In this document: positions 54,146 to 64,000 of the stretch, one piece after another | Numbering within the stretch: position 1 is the stretch's first letter | Layout: each line of letters starts with the position of its first letter | Origin: Hydractinia symbiolongicarpus | Lineage: Eukaryota > Cnidaria > Hydrozoa > Anthoathecata > Hydractiniidae | Direction of reading: 5' to 3' | Length of the DNA: 64,000 bases | Assembly (NCBI RefSeq): GCF_029227915.1 | Contig: NC_079875.1 | Span: forward strand, 25,988,001 to 26,052,000 | The notes under the pieces: generated by a model | What the model saw: only the letters and a program-made list of their open reading frames with translations | The model's database searches: none | What the model was told of the DNA's origin: nothing | Translations under genes and position numbers: made by a program

Positions 54146-55420
54146 TCATTCATTTTGATATTTCTTTAGTGTGTCAACAAATTTTTGGGATAGCAACAAG
54201 GTTCCTTTTCGATTCAGATGAAGATTACTTCGGTTTAGATGAAGTTTTGGAGATATAGTATGAGTAATAAAACAAATGTTTCGCTCCTGGCATTTTGATT
54301 TGAGTAGCTCGTTTAACGCTTTGACCTTTACATTATATCTGTCTTCGCGTTCAATGATTCCTGATATGATAACATTGGTTTTATCACTCATTTTCAAAGC
54401 CAGAGACAAAATATCATTGCAGATTTGATGATGAGTCTTTTTAGATGGTATGTCGTTTGTACCGACATGCAAAATAACTCTATTAGGCTTTTGGTTTAGT
54501 GAGGGGATCACATGATGATTTATCGCGCCTATTTTTGCTCCGGAGAATGGTTTAACAATAACTTTTGTCTTATCGTTGAATTGATTCCCAAGCTTCCACC
54601 CTTTAACATCCTTTATTATGGAATCTCCCAATATATATGTAACATCATTATCACAATCAACTTTCTCGGTATCCGATTCAATTGATGTATTTAAATGGCT
54701 AGGACGGGATTCTATTTTATAACCGGCTAATTGTTGTAGACGTTGTTTTCTGCTTTTGACGGTAATTTCTTGCATCGCATTAAACTCTTCGTGCTTCTTT
54801 TTTCTTATAGACTGTAATTGGTTTTCAATGTTTGTTTCAATACAACCATCAGACTTAATTGAATCGTTTTGTAAATCTTTAAAATGTTCATTGTCAGTAT
54901 GATTAGAGGATAATGATTCCGTATAATTGTTTTGGGAGTTTTGCGGTAATTGTTTGTGATGTAAAAAATTAATACAAGTATCTTGTGAAGAGCTAGAACG
55001 CTCGTCATGCATTAGTGATTTCTGTATAAACAAATCTATAATATTATTTTTTGAGCTCACCTCTTCCTTCAGAAATTTAATTTGGTCTTCGAGTGATTTA
55101 ATATAACTTCGTTGTGTTGAAATATTACTTTCGTCGTCCAATAATGGAGTATAACCACGCCTCAATTTACGAATTTCCATTTTTATGATATCTTTCAGAG
55201 ATTCATTCAGATCCGCAAATAATTCAGATTTCAACTTTTCATACCTTATCTCTTCATATTTATCATCTATGAATTTCTCTGAGTCTACAGCACAATCATT
55301 TTCATTCCACATTAACTCAAATTCGTCAGGATTTGACAAATCTCGAATATGATTTCTCATAACACGCTCCGTATCCGTGTCCGTGTCCGCCATATGCATC
55401 TTATCTATATAAATGACCAT
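54146..55420 (-). CDS. CR1-like ORF1 protein with SGNH esterase domain
   Basis: The 424-codon open frame starts at ATG 55418-55420, or more likely at the internal MADTDTDTERVMRN. Residues about 55-130 form a coiled coil (LKDIIKMEIRKLRR, KSLEDQIKFLKEEVSSK); then comes a serine/asparagine-rich linker. From about residue 255 the SGNH fold begins: TYILGDSIIKDV (block I with the nucleophile Ser), NRVILHVGTNDI (GxND block III), NVIISGIIERED, and LHLNRKGTLLLSQKF (last block with His). The coiled coil should make trimers or higher oligomers and the esterase is thought to act on lipids during retrotransposition (inferred for the clade). No stop is present. Confidence 0.88.
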   Translation of the reverse strand: MVIYIDKMHMADTDTDTERVMRNHIRDLSNPDEFELMWNENDCAVDSEKFIDDKYEEIRYEKLKSELFADLNESLKDIIKMEIRKLRRGYTPLLDDESNISTQRSYIKSLEDQIKFLKEEVSSKNNIIDLFIQKSLMHDERSSSSQDTCINFLHHKQLPQNSQNNYTESLSSNHTDNEHFKDLQNDSIKSDGCIETNIENQLQSIRKKKHEEFNAMQEITVKSRKQRLQQLAGYKIESRPSHLNTSIESDTEKVDCDNDVTYILGDSIIKDVKGWKLGNQFNDKTKVIVKPFSGAKIGAINHHVIPSLNQKPNRVILHVGTNDIPSKKTHHQICNDILSLALKMSDKTNVIISGIIEREDRYNVKVKALNELLKSKCQERNICFITHTISPKLHLNRSNLHLNRKGTLLLSQKFVDTLKKYQNE

Positions 55421-55434
55421 TTGTATAATGATGT

Positions 55435-56335
55435 TGTAAGTGCATTAAGAAAATGGTAAAGCCAGCTGGATTTTGACATGTTCATTAAGTAAGTGAACAA
55501 TACTTCGCAAACTACAAGCAGTGCTTCTGTTGTTTTATTTGAGTTGAAATTTAAAGAAACCCACGACAAAATAATTTTTTAAACAACTTTAAGAACTTTT
55601 TCACATGTAGATTCGGTTATTTCTGGTCCACTAATAAAATCTTCATCTGGGTTTCTATCTGGGTCATTCCATATTTCTCGGCTCTGCATCCTGCAAGTAA
55701 AGTAGCCTTACATCTTTAAAATATAAAATCAATCAACACAGTAAATCAATAAAATCAATCAACACAGAGCAACATCATTACAAAAAATATTTATTATTTT
55801 CAAGGATTAAGTAATGCCATCCATGTGTCTTTTCTGTATGACATATAACTGATTCCTAACATTGTTTTTTTTTTCTCTTTGCATCATCACAGTAAGGTTG
55901 TTGTCATTGTCGTTATATCCAATTGGTTCTCTTTTTTTGCGTTATGTGGAAAATATAATCAACGCAATTATTCCATTTTCAGTAAATTGTTCAAAACTGT
56001 TGATATTTTGATTGTCATAGTTGGAACCTAAAATTAGATATCATAACAAACTTAATCACCACAAAACAACAGCTAACTATGCAATTCTGGACAACAAGGA
56101 AACAACGTAAAATGACGCTCAAATTATTACAACTTTAAGAAACCTCAGAACTTAATTTCTGTTATTATTGTGTGTGAAAATGGATAACAAAAAAAATCCT
56201 GATTGGGAAAATGTAAGAACTGCGAACAGATTCATTGTTATCATTATTAAAAACCATCAAAACAGTTCTTTTAAGAACTTCGCTACCACATAATAAGTTT
56301 ATTTTTATTTTTATAGTTTCTTTTTAATCATATTT
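55435..56335. other. non-coding interval
   Basis: Sequence between the 5' end of the CR1-like element and the (TTTA)n tail of the next LINE. AAATCAATCAACACAG occurs twice near 55728 and 55751. No gene is supported. Confidence 0.5.
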
Positions 56336-56415
56336 TTTTTTCGTTTTTATTTTTTATTTTAGTTTTTATTTTTTATTTATTTTTTATTTATTTATTTATT
56401 TATTTATTTATTTTT

Positions 56416-56499
<84 letters not shown>

Positions 56500-56500
56500 A
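56305..56500. repeat. (TTTA)n microsatellite, LINE tail
   Basis: After a degenerate TTTTTATTTT run, a nearly pure TTTA array extends to about 56497. Seen from the minus strand it is (AAAT)n directly downstream of the RT gene, so it is most simply the 3' tail of that LINE, expanded by slippage. Confidence 0.92.
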
Positions 56501-56601
56501 GTTGGATCCAGTATAGTTACAAGGTACTAATTTACACCAACTATCAAATTAAAACATGTAAATACTAAGTGATAAAAATACAAATAAAATACTAAAATAA
56601 A

Positions 56602-58404
56602 TCATCGATTGATCCCCGAATGAGCAGCACAGAGTTTACATTGGCAGTATATTTCAACGTGCCTGATAACAGATTTGAATTCTTTTAGATCTGTCACATT
56701 TTTGACACACGCAGGTAGGTAATTCCAGGCTAGGCTAGCGCGAAATTGAAAAGAATTCTGCCCGATACTGCTTTTAGAAGGTGGAATGACCAGTACAGAA
56801 CCACGCCTAAGACTGTAAGTAGTCTCCTTCTTTCGAAAAATATCCCACATTAGTTCAGGGTTCAATCCATGAAGACACTTATGAACTTCAGTTAAAAGGC
56901 TTTTCAGATTTCTATCATGGATAGGCATCTTACTAGATATTTCCAGTATTTCTGTATAGGTTTTCTGCACCAGACCAGTTTTTGCACACAACGCTCTTTT
57001 ATGGGTTGCCGAAATGAGATTGTGTGCCTGTTTGCTGCAGAACATCCATACAAGGGGGCAATAATTGAAACAAGGTAAAATAAATGAGTTAAATAATAAA
57101 TCAATCTGATCCTGTTTGAGAAAATTTCGTATCCTCAGGAGTGCTTTTGTCTTTGAGGAAGCACTTTTGCACATCCCTTTTACGTGAGGGTAAAATGAAA
57201 GTTTTTCATCCAGAGTAATACCTAGTAACTTAACTTGTTTTGATGGAGCAATAGAAGATGAGCCAATCTGAATGCTGATATTGCCAACATCAGCTCCCAG
57301 AATTATCATCTGAAACTTGCTTGGATTTGCAACCATACCATTTGAGTTGAACCAGTTTACCACTTTGACTATGTCAGAGTGCAAACTTTCTAGAACAGCA
57401 GTAATGCTACTCTTACAACTAAAAATGGTGTTGTCGTCGGCAAAGTTGCAGATATCACCCTCTAATAACAGGAACAACAAATCATTAATAAACACATTGA
57501 ATAATATCGGTCCTAGGACAGAGCCTTGAGGAACTCCTAACAAAATTTCTAACCACTCACTAACCGAGGAGCCTAACCTCACTCGATGTTTCCTGTTTGA
57601 TAGATAGCTCAGTACAAGTTTTAATGTATTATATCCAACGCCATATGCCTCCAGTTTTGCAATTAAAAGACCAAAAGGGAGACAATCAAACTCTTTGGAT
57701 AAATCCATCAAAACTGCACCGACTTTTCCAGATTTTGAGAGACATTTTTGCCACTTTTGAAGCATGTTTAAAATAGCATACTGACAGCTGTAACTCTTTC
57801 GAAATCCACAAAGATATTTAGACAAAAAGGTGTTGAAGAATGGTAACAGTTGTTTGGCTAAAATTCTCTCAAAAACTTTGGAAACAGTTGGTAACAAACT
57901 GACAGGTCTATAATTTACCTTGTCTGTGGAGCTACCCTTTTTATATAAAAGGATTATCTCTGCCAAAGATAAAAGACTAGGAAAAACAGAACTGTCAATA
58001 ATAGAACTGTTAAAACATTTTGTAAGTACTGGAACACAATATCTAGCAGCTAATTTAAGCATCTTCGTTGGAATCGAACCACTGACTTTCTTGCTATCAT
58101 CTAACGCAAGAATTTCCTTAAACATGACATCCTCACAAATTGGAGACAACTCAAAAGTATGTGTCTGTTTCTTCGATTTAATGAAGAGGACACTAGGGTG
58201 AGACGCATACTTCTCAACTGCAGCAAGAACAGCATCACACTCGGATGAAAGAGCTTGAGGAATGTGTGGCATGTTAAGGTTGTCAGTAATTTTATTAAAA
58301 TATTCATTAAATATGTTTGCAATATCACTATCATTATTATATAATATATCTTTGTCAACAAGAGTAATTCTTTCTTTACCATATTTGGCTTTTTCATTAA
58401 ACAA
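56602..58404 (-). CDS. LINE reverse transcriptase, 600 codons uninterrupted
   Basis: The open frame contains the pre-RT linker (ERITLVDKDILYNNDSDIAN, FNEYFNKITDNL), SGSIPTKMLKLAARY, NYRPVSLLPTVSKVFERIL, YLCGFRKSYSCQYAILNML, GAVLMDLSKEFDCLPFGLLI (first catalytic Asp present, though KAFD is KEFD), GVPQGSVLGPILFNVFINDL, NFADDNTIFS (FADD box), KLLGITLDEKLSFYPHVKGM, CFNYCPLVWMFC and an end at LAWNYLPACVKNVTDLKEF, so the RT and C-terminal domains are complete. Upstream the frame is interrupted: a stop separates it from GKDDDVRAFKKQRNLVVNIN at 58420-58570, and the endonuclease is gone. It is a 5'-truncated copy of a family related to, but distinct from, the element at 51-55 kb. Confidence 0.87.
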   Translation of the reverse strand: MFNEKAKYGKERITLVDKDILYNNDSDIANIFNEYFNKITDNLNMPHIPQALSSECDAVLAAVEKYASHPSVLFIKSKKQTHTFELSPICEDVMFKEILALDDSKKVSGSIPTKMLKLAARYCVPVLTKCFNSSIIDSSVFPSLLSLAEIILLYKKGSSTDKVNYRPVSLLPTVSKVFERILAKQLLPFFNTFLSKYLCGFRKSYSCQYAILNMLQKWQKCLSKSGKVGAVLMDLSKEFDCLPFGLLIAKLEAYGVGYNTLKLVLSYLSNRKHRVRLGSSVSEWLEILLGVPQGSVLGPILFNVFINDLLFLLLEGDICNFADDNTIFSCKSSITAVLESLHSDIVKVVNWFNSNGMVANPSKFQMIILGADVGNISIQIGSSSIAPSKQVKLLGITLDEKLSFYPHVKGMCKSASSKTKALLRIRNFLKQDQIDLLFNSFILPCFNYCPLVWMFCSKQAHNLISATHKRALCAKTGLVQKTYTEILEISSKMPIHDRNLKSLLTEVHKCLHGLNPELMWDIFRKKETTYSLRRGSVLVIPPSKSSIGQNSFQFRASLAWNYLPACVKNVTDLKEFKSVIRHVEIYCQCKLCAAHSGINR

Positions 58405-58575
58405 AGGTTTTACCGATTTCTAAAAACCTTTACTCATATTACTTCGGCCAAAGTTGGAAAAGAAAGTTTTCTTGTCCTGCCTATTTATATTGACCACCAA
58501 GTTTCTTTGTTTTTTAAATGCTCTCACATCATCGTCTTTCCCGGAAGTGTTAGCTACCCTTAAGTACTTAATGTC
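58405..58575 (-). pseudogene. 5' end of the truncated LINE
   Basis: RVANTSGKDDDVRAFKKQRN and KTFFSNFGRSNMSKGF continue the LINE linker upstream of the RT frame, interrupted by one stop at about 58422. Similarity to LINE sequence ends near 58575, the truncation point. Confidence 0.6.
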
Positions 58576-58579
58576 CGGT

Positions 58580-60050
58580 ATGGTGCACGAGACACGGTAA
58601 ACGAAAAAGAAACACGACGAAACGAAAACACAAGACAACAGATTGGCCTAATAAAGATCCCTTAAATAAAATGTCAAGTTTTTTCCAACTGAAAAATAAC
58701 TGCGAGGACAGCATTCCGTTTTGGCCTGAGAAAAACGGTTTGTTTTTTAGCCCAGACATTATTTAGACATTATATATATTAAAAATAATTAATAAAAACT
58801 GATATCTCCGATATTTGTAATTTTGTATTACATAAGTGTAAGAGGTTGATAGCAAGAATTTGACGCACATATGCTACGTAGGTTTATGCACGCAGATTGT
58901 GGATTTGCCTAGTTAAATCAATATCGTGAGTTGCTTATGACTTTAATTCAGCTGCCTGGTTCCAACCGTCCGAGATCATGAATTGCATATGGAGTTTATC
59001 TAATTGTTCATAACGGATTGAAACACATATACATAGGAAAGCTCCGCTTTTAATTTCACTCGACTTGTATGCAAGCAATTTAAATTATATCTAGTAATAT
59101 TATGAGCAATAACCTCTTAAGATTACTTATTAATAATATCCTGTAAAAAATTCATCATAATACATTAGACAAAAATTGAAGCAATTGATACGCTTTCTAA
59201 TGAGTTGTATTGTTTATTTAGTGCATTTTTTGTTGAAAAGATACTTTTTTATCGGTCTGATCAAAATTAATAATTTCTTAGGGCACTAAACCTCACAAAC
59301 GTCAAATACTTAACGAGATGTGCAACAGCACTTTAAGTATTTGATATATATTATTATATAAATATATAATAAAATGGCTGTGTCAACTATTAAGAGTTTC
59401 AGGATCATTGGGATTACCGATTAGGTATTATGAACGAAAGTATACCATGTAGGGCATTTTTTGCACTCCCATCCGCATGACAGGGTTAGCCACTATCCTC
59501 TGTATGCTCTTATGCTTCCAAATTTGCAAGGCTCCTTTATGCTGTTAAATTCGAAAGAGTGAATTACACCTCCCTTATGCTGTTGTATTGCAAAGAGTAA
59601 ATAACACCTGCACTTACTGTTGTTCTTACTGGTTATTAGATCATCCTCTGACTAAAAAATTAATCATTTAACATTTTAATTTTTTTTTGCTATTAATAAC
59701 TTACAATGAAATAGTTTGTTAAAATAATTCTTACATTATGTGTTTGTAGTTTTTTACGTGAGACCAGTAATACTTTTGTATAGTAGTACACATTTTTTTG
59801 TTCAGTTACGCAAACATTTTGATTTTCATCGTCAGATTCCAATTGACCTGTAAATATAAAAATGTGTTTGGAAATATTTGGGTACTAACAATTTCTTGTG
59901 GAATTAAAAATCATAAAAGCTTGTTTTTATACCTGTCATATATGCCAACAGTTCTAAGGAATTACGATACTCAAAAAAGGTTCTGATGTAATACTCTTTA
60001 TTCGTTTCTCGTTGCAGGTATCCTTTTATCGCATCTACATCACTTTAAAA
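58580..60050. other. non-coding interval with a short direct repeat
   Basis: No gene recognised. Near 59530 and 59570, CC(T)TTATGCTGTT....GAAAGAGT.AATTACACCT occurs twice, about 40 bases apart. The TA-rich stretch near 59340 is simple sequence. Confidence 0.5.
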
Positions 60051-60059
60051 TACGTTATT

Positions 60060-62840
60060 TTTATTTTATGCATTGTAATAATATGCTATGGACGGGGGCA
60101 TGTTTTCCGACTCCTCAGATACTATTTCGACGAAACTTTGGAATGGAACATTCATTAAAGTGTGCTGCCAAAAGTAGTATGAATTGAAAACAGACACAAA
60201 TCTTGTTCCCACTAATCTGGGAATACCATCTTTGTAGGGAATTGGAACCTAACCGTAATTAAAAGTATACAATAAAAGTAAACACTGACACCCTAATTAA
60301 GTGAAAGTGGCATATTGTAAAACTTACAGCTTTGCTTGTATCAAAATTACGAATATATTGAAACAAACTCATGTGTTTGCTGTATTGGGGGCGATTTAGA
60401 TAGCATAATACTATAGGGTTTTCGGTTGTGGTTGAGGGCTTCGGCACAATAAATTATGCAATCTAAAGAATATATAATAACATAAATACATTTAAAACAC
60501 AAATACTGAAGTAAAAGTCTATTGGTTATAATTACTAACCTTAATATCCGCAAAATGTAGGTCATTTCCGGTTCCGTTACCTTCAAGTTAAATAGATATT
60601 GGCACACTAGAGTAAAGCCATCCACATTTGTTCCACTGAGAGCTATGAATATATAATTGAATGTAAATACATTAACAAAATAATCACAAAATAATTCTTT
60701 TACTTACAAAATAAATTAAACACATCTTTGAATTTTGTTGTATAATTATAATTACATGGACGTCCATTCTGCACAACAATGTTCCCAATAAAGTGTCGAT
60801 GTATGCCCTCAAATTATTTGCAAATGCCAATGCGTCATGTTGCAATATTATTGTCCCATTCTCATTGACATGATTTTGCATACTTTGAATCGAGGAGTTA
60901 AATACTTTCTTTGCAGATGGTTGTAATGTTTTCACCTGAAATCAGAACGCGTTTAAAGATATAATTCATAGAAATTATTTCAATTAAATATTAAGATGTT
61001 AAACAAGCATAGTTACATGATATCCAATAGAAGGATTTTTCTCTTCCATTCTCCATTTAAATCTATTTAAATCTAACTCATTAGGATTTTTTAGTCAAAC
61101 GAGCAAATGGAGGTGGATAGTCCCTTTATTCTGACATTCAAATCTGTAAAAGCAGGTATTCCAGTTTGACTGCTTTTTCCTAAATAAAAGTCCACATTTT
61201 ACTTTTATATGATTTCCAGTTCTTTGTGTTATGAGTAGTTTATTCACACCTGGTTCCTGAAAACAAAGCATTTTTCCATCTTTGACAGTTGCTTCCCGTC
61301 ATATACCCTCTTATAAGTTGCTCCAAAATGTGCATTATATGTATGTGCGACAACATACCATTTTCCAACAAATTATTACTATGGATGCCAAAGCGCTGTA
61401 AAAGTATTTTCATCCGAAACAAAATCTATATATCAAGCATCATTTTAACTGTCTTAAACAAATTCGATGTCAGTCAACGTACTTGTGGAAAGGTCCATTC
61501 GAAGGGACTAATTGTAATAAATCAGGACGGAAAACCATGTTGTCGGACAGCGTCTTTTAAAAAAGAGTGTTGTCATTGCCAATATGTTGAACTAAACCAC
61601 TTGTTTTCCAATGACTTTCCAGGATTGATATTTCTCTTTCGTCCCATATTAACCGCACCTATAATTATGAATCATGGGTAATTCATTTAAACATTTTAAG
61701 GAATAATTAAAAATATGAATATTTAAAATAAACTATTTCAAATATATCATACCTGAGACGGTTTTAAATATCAATCTATCAAAGTGATATTGTAATCACA
61801 GATAGTCATTGCCATAGTTGACAATTGGTGACAACACCTTTAGACGAAATGAAATTTTAGAGGACTTTGACAAAGTACCTATAATAATATATATAAACTA
61901 TTTTATGAAATAAAATGCAAAAAAAAAAAAAGCAATGAATATATATAGCATAATACGCATATACAAAAATGTTCTTGTAATATAAACATACCTATACATC
62001 GATTCTTCAGAATCCATTAAATAACTATATACGCGTAGTAAGTTTGTTCGACGAACACTGTTTGCAACATTATTAATTCGTTTCAACACGGTTGTTGGCT
62101 TATTCTGAAATTTACAAAATAAATAGTTAAAGCAATAACGACAATTTATGAATGCAATGAAGTAACAGTCTTACTTTCAGACTTTATGGTGCCATTCGTT
62201 GTCGATAACCATATTAGTGACGGGTGTTCCTTACAGATGCAGGACCCCTGCATCTGTTAGGAACACCCTTAACAGCTCCACATCTTCTGGATGCAATTGC
62301 AGCATGCATTGAGGAAATTCGTTAATTGTCGGAACGGTATATTGCCCGTTACAAGCTTGACAACTTGTAATATTTTTGTCTTTGCTTTGGAAATGTTTAG
62401 TAACAATTTTTCTCGACATAATGAGTTGCACCTAAAAATACAGTTAATTATCAGTACATATGTTGCATATATCAATTACCAATTACAGAAGTTTCAAAAA
62501 AATTCTTCCTTTGACAAACGTTCCAACTTTTGTTTGATATCCATTGTTCTAAATCGTTAATGATTTGTTGGCATTTTGTCGAATCTAAAGTTATTATTTG
62601 TTTTGTTGTCATCAATTACGAAAAATAAATCAGTAAAAGAATAAAGAAAAGTATGCTCCATACAACAAATTGAATTAAATTATTTTGTAACACTAACTTT
62701 CTTTCGCATTTGTTAATAATCTTACCATTTGTAAAAACACATCCTAATCGTTCATTGTATGTTTTACGTTTTTCTATCTCTTCGTTTCGACGCGCAATCA
62801 ATGCATTTGTATTTCTTTCACAATAAACTTAATTTCCAAA
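60060..62840 (-). mobile_element. second Helitron, minus strand, decayed
   Basis: Blocks in minus-strand order correspond one to one with the Helitron at 21.8-25.3 kb: ALIARRNEEIEKRKTYNERL (62820-62750), SCQACNGQYTVPTINEFPQC and LHPEDVELLRVFLTDAG (62430-62250), VYSYLMDSEESMYRYV (62000), IMHILEQLIRGYMTGSN.QRWKNALF (61345-61250), NNLRAYIDTLLGTLLCRMDV (60830-60760), VTEPEMTYILRILRL (60580), and TRFVSVFNSYYFWQHTLMNV followed by PFQSF (60220-60110). Exons are separated by short introns. The HUH and helicase motifs are not intact or not present, and stops are frequent. Confidence 0.78.
62222..62268. repeat. 22-bp foldback inside the Helitron frame
   Basis: GGGTGTTCCTTACAGATGCA and two more bases (62222-62243), a three-base spacer, and the inverted copy (62247-62268) differ at one position. 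The right arm lies in the conserved LLRVFLTDAG codons, where related Helitrons simply continue, so the left arm is the added copy. Confidence 0.9.
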
Positions 62841-63179
62841 TATGGAAACGGCGTTATAGTTTTCCATTTATCGTTAATTATATAATACCAATGTGTATAT
62901 AAATGGTTTTTCTTGCAATTTTACTTATTTGAAGATCTCCCGCCTTAAATTCACCTAAAATTTTCGGATTTTTATAGTTTTTAAAAATGTCCGAAGAGTA
63001 AGGTTAACGGTGTAATTACATTTTTTATGCGTTATTATGATTCATCTGGAAATATGAAAACGGCTTATAAGTTTTCATTTATCGTTTATTTTTTAATACC
63101 AATTTGTATATTACATGTTTTTTCAACCAATTTTATTTAGTTAAAAATCTTACGCTTTAAATTTATTTAAAAAAAATGT

Positions 63180-63400
63180 CGACTTTCCCAGTAAACACGA
63201 GACGTCTTAAGCACGTCTTAAAAATGTCTTTTGAAGACCAGATGAGACGTCTAAAAGCGTAACGTCTAAAGACGTCTTTGAGAAACGTAAAAAGACGTCT
63301 TTTTGCGACGTATTAAAGACGTTTTAAAGACGTTTTTGAGACGTTCCCGTAGGTACCCAAACGTCTTAAAGACGTCTTTATTTAGTCTCTTTCAAACGTT
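63180..63400. repeat. AGACGTC-rich repeat, right copy
   Basis: The stretch consists of variants of AAGACGTCTT and ACGTCTTAAAGACG, often palindromic, opening with TTTCCCAGTAAACACGAGAC and closing after ACCCAAACGTCTTAAAGACG. It resembles the block at 13300-13700 and is probably the end of a related element. Confidence 0.8.
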
Positions 63401-63829
63401 ATACTCAAATAATTTTAGCCTATGCGTATTAGGATTTTAGTAATTTTAATTCTGATGGAGATGTGACAAACCAAAACAAAAAAAGGGTTAAGAAAACGAT
63501 GATGAAGAATTTAATAGAAAATTTATATTTATATGATTTATATAAATAAACAGTTTAATAAGAATAAAATAATATCACATACAAGCTTTTATATAAGCAA
63601 CAACAACGAAGACAAAATGGTTACTTTCGGAAACTTTTCTTGTTCTAAAAGATGAATGTTCAATGAGCAACAAATAAGCAACAATCAAGCATTTGAAGCT
63701 GTTTTGGTTATAAAAAAAGCGTGCATGTATGACACAAAATATACAGTGTAATACTACAAAAGTAAAATTGTTGAGCATGAACAATAACAGTTAGTATCTT
63801 TGAAGGTTGTCTTGAACAACAGCGTCAAT
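63400..63829. other. non-coding interval
   Basis: AT-rich sequence between the AGACGTC repeat and the reading frame at the right edge. It could be that gene's 3' untranslated region. The short minus-strand frame inside has no support. Confidence 0.45.
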
Positions 63830-64000
63830 TTATTTTCGCCAATCACTAACACTTCGGTCTGAGCTCTGCTTGTAAAATATATCTGTCATATTGTGCACGT
63901 TGGATAATGGGTTTCTTCTTTGAAGATATATTCCAAACAACCCTTTAATAAAATGCATTTCAGTCATTACGCCAATATATAAAGTAGCTACTGTTTTTCT
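63830..64000 (-). CDS. C-terminal end of an unidentified protein, continues past the edge
   Basis: The minus strand is open from the window edge for 56 codons, through IGVMTEMHFIKGLFGIYLQ and RRNPLSNVHNMTDIFYKQ, to DWRK and TAA at 63830-63832. Residue use is balanced and unlike the Phe/Lys/Asn-rich noise nearby, which suggests real coding sequence. I cannot identify the family. It may be the last exon of a gene or of a mobile element. Confidence 0.4.
   Translation of the reverse strand, partial: RKTVATLYIGVMTEMHFIKGLFGIYLQRRNPLSNVHNMTDIFYKQSSDRSVSDWRK

Larger units (their letters stand above)
51005..55432 (-). mobile_element. CR1-like LINE, nearly full length
   Basis: ORF1 (55420-54146), ORF2 endonuclease (54124-52814), RT (52723-51920) and C-terminus (51903-51391) follow each other with minimal spacing, and an A-rich tail lies at about 51035-51005. 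An SGNH esterase in ORF1 plus APE endonuclease in ORF2 is characteristic of the CR1/L2 group. Only one stop and one or two shifts separate it from an open ORF2, so it is the youngest large element in the window. Confidence 0.88.

Overview
The window is AT-rich eukaryotic DNA: coding stretches are split by short GT-AG introns, tandem and inverted repeats are dense, and there is no sign of bacterial gene packing. The mix of a metazoan gamma-glutamyltransferase gene, P2X7-type intracellular-domain and THAP sequences, and Penelope, DIRS, CR1-like, Helitron, Harbinger and CACTA elements points to an invertebrate animal. A cnidarian, perhaps a hydrozoan, is my best guess; this is inference, because no marker gene fixes the taxon.

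Layout. 1-6.2 kb: three minus-strand exons of a membrane-anchored gamma-glutamyltransferase; its first visible intron holds a complete but decayed two-gene PIF/Harbinger transposon. 6.2-15.7 kb: mostly non-coding, with a TTAA-flanked piggyBac-type MITE, several dispersed repeats, an AGACGTCT-rich repeat and a few weak exon candidates. 15.7-21.4 kb: a compact cluster of a broken THAP/DDE_4 transposase, a two-exon P2X7-intracellular-domain gene, part of an unnamed conserved protein on the minus strand, a frameshifted ubiquitin-specific-protease domain, and a small gene with its own CCAAT/TATA promoter, a 5'UTR intron and one internal stop. 21.7-25.3 kb: an intron-rich Helitron cut off just after Walker B by a dispersed repeat. 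25.7-27.3 kb: a three-exon gene for a coiled-coil/RGG protein of about 105 aa, whose last exon contains nested palindromes.

27.7-63 kb is almost entirely transposon debris, mostly on the minus strand: a TA-flanked MITE, a tRNA-like sequence, a non-LTR ORF1, the 3' half of a Ty3/gypsy pol, a LINE fragment, two DIRS-type tyrosine-recombinase retroelements, a Harbinger derivative with TTA target duplication, a Penelope element with a head-to-head inverted GIY-YIG copy, a CACTA/Tnp2 remnant, a nearly intact CR1-like LINE (ORF1 with SGNH esterase, ORF2 with APE endonuclease and RT), a 5'-truncated second LINE ending in an (AAAT)n tail, and a second Helitron on the minus strand. The right edge carries another AGACGTC repeat and the end of an unidentified reading frame.

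The host genes likely to be functional are the gamma-glutamyltransferase and perhaps the P2X7-domain gene and the small RGG gene. Most of the rest records mobile-element history. Positions of splice sites come from reading GT/AG signals by eye and have not been tested against transcripts.
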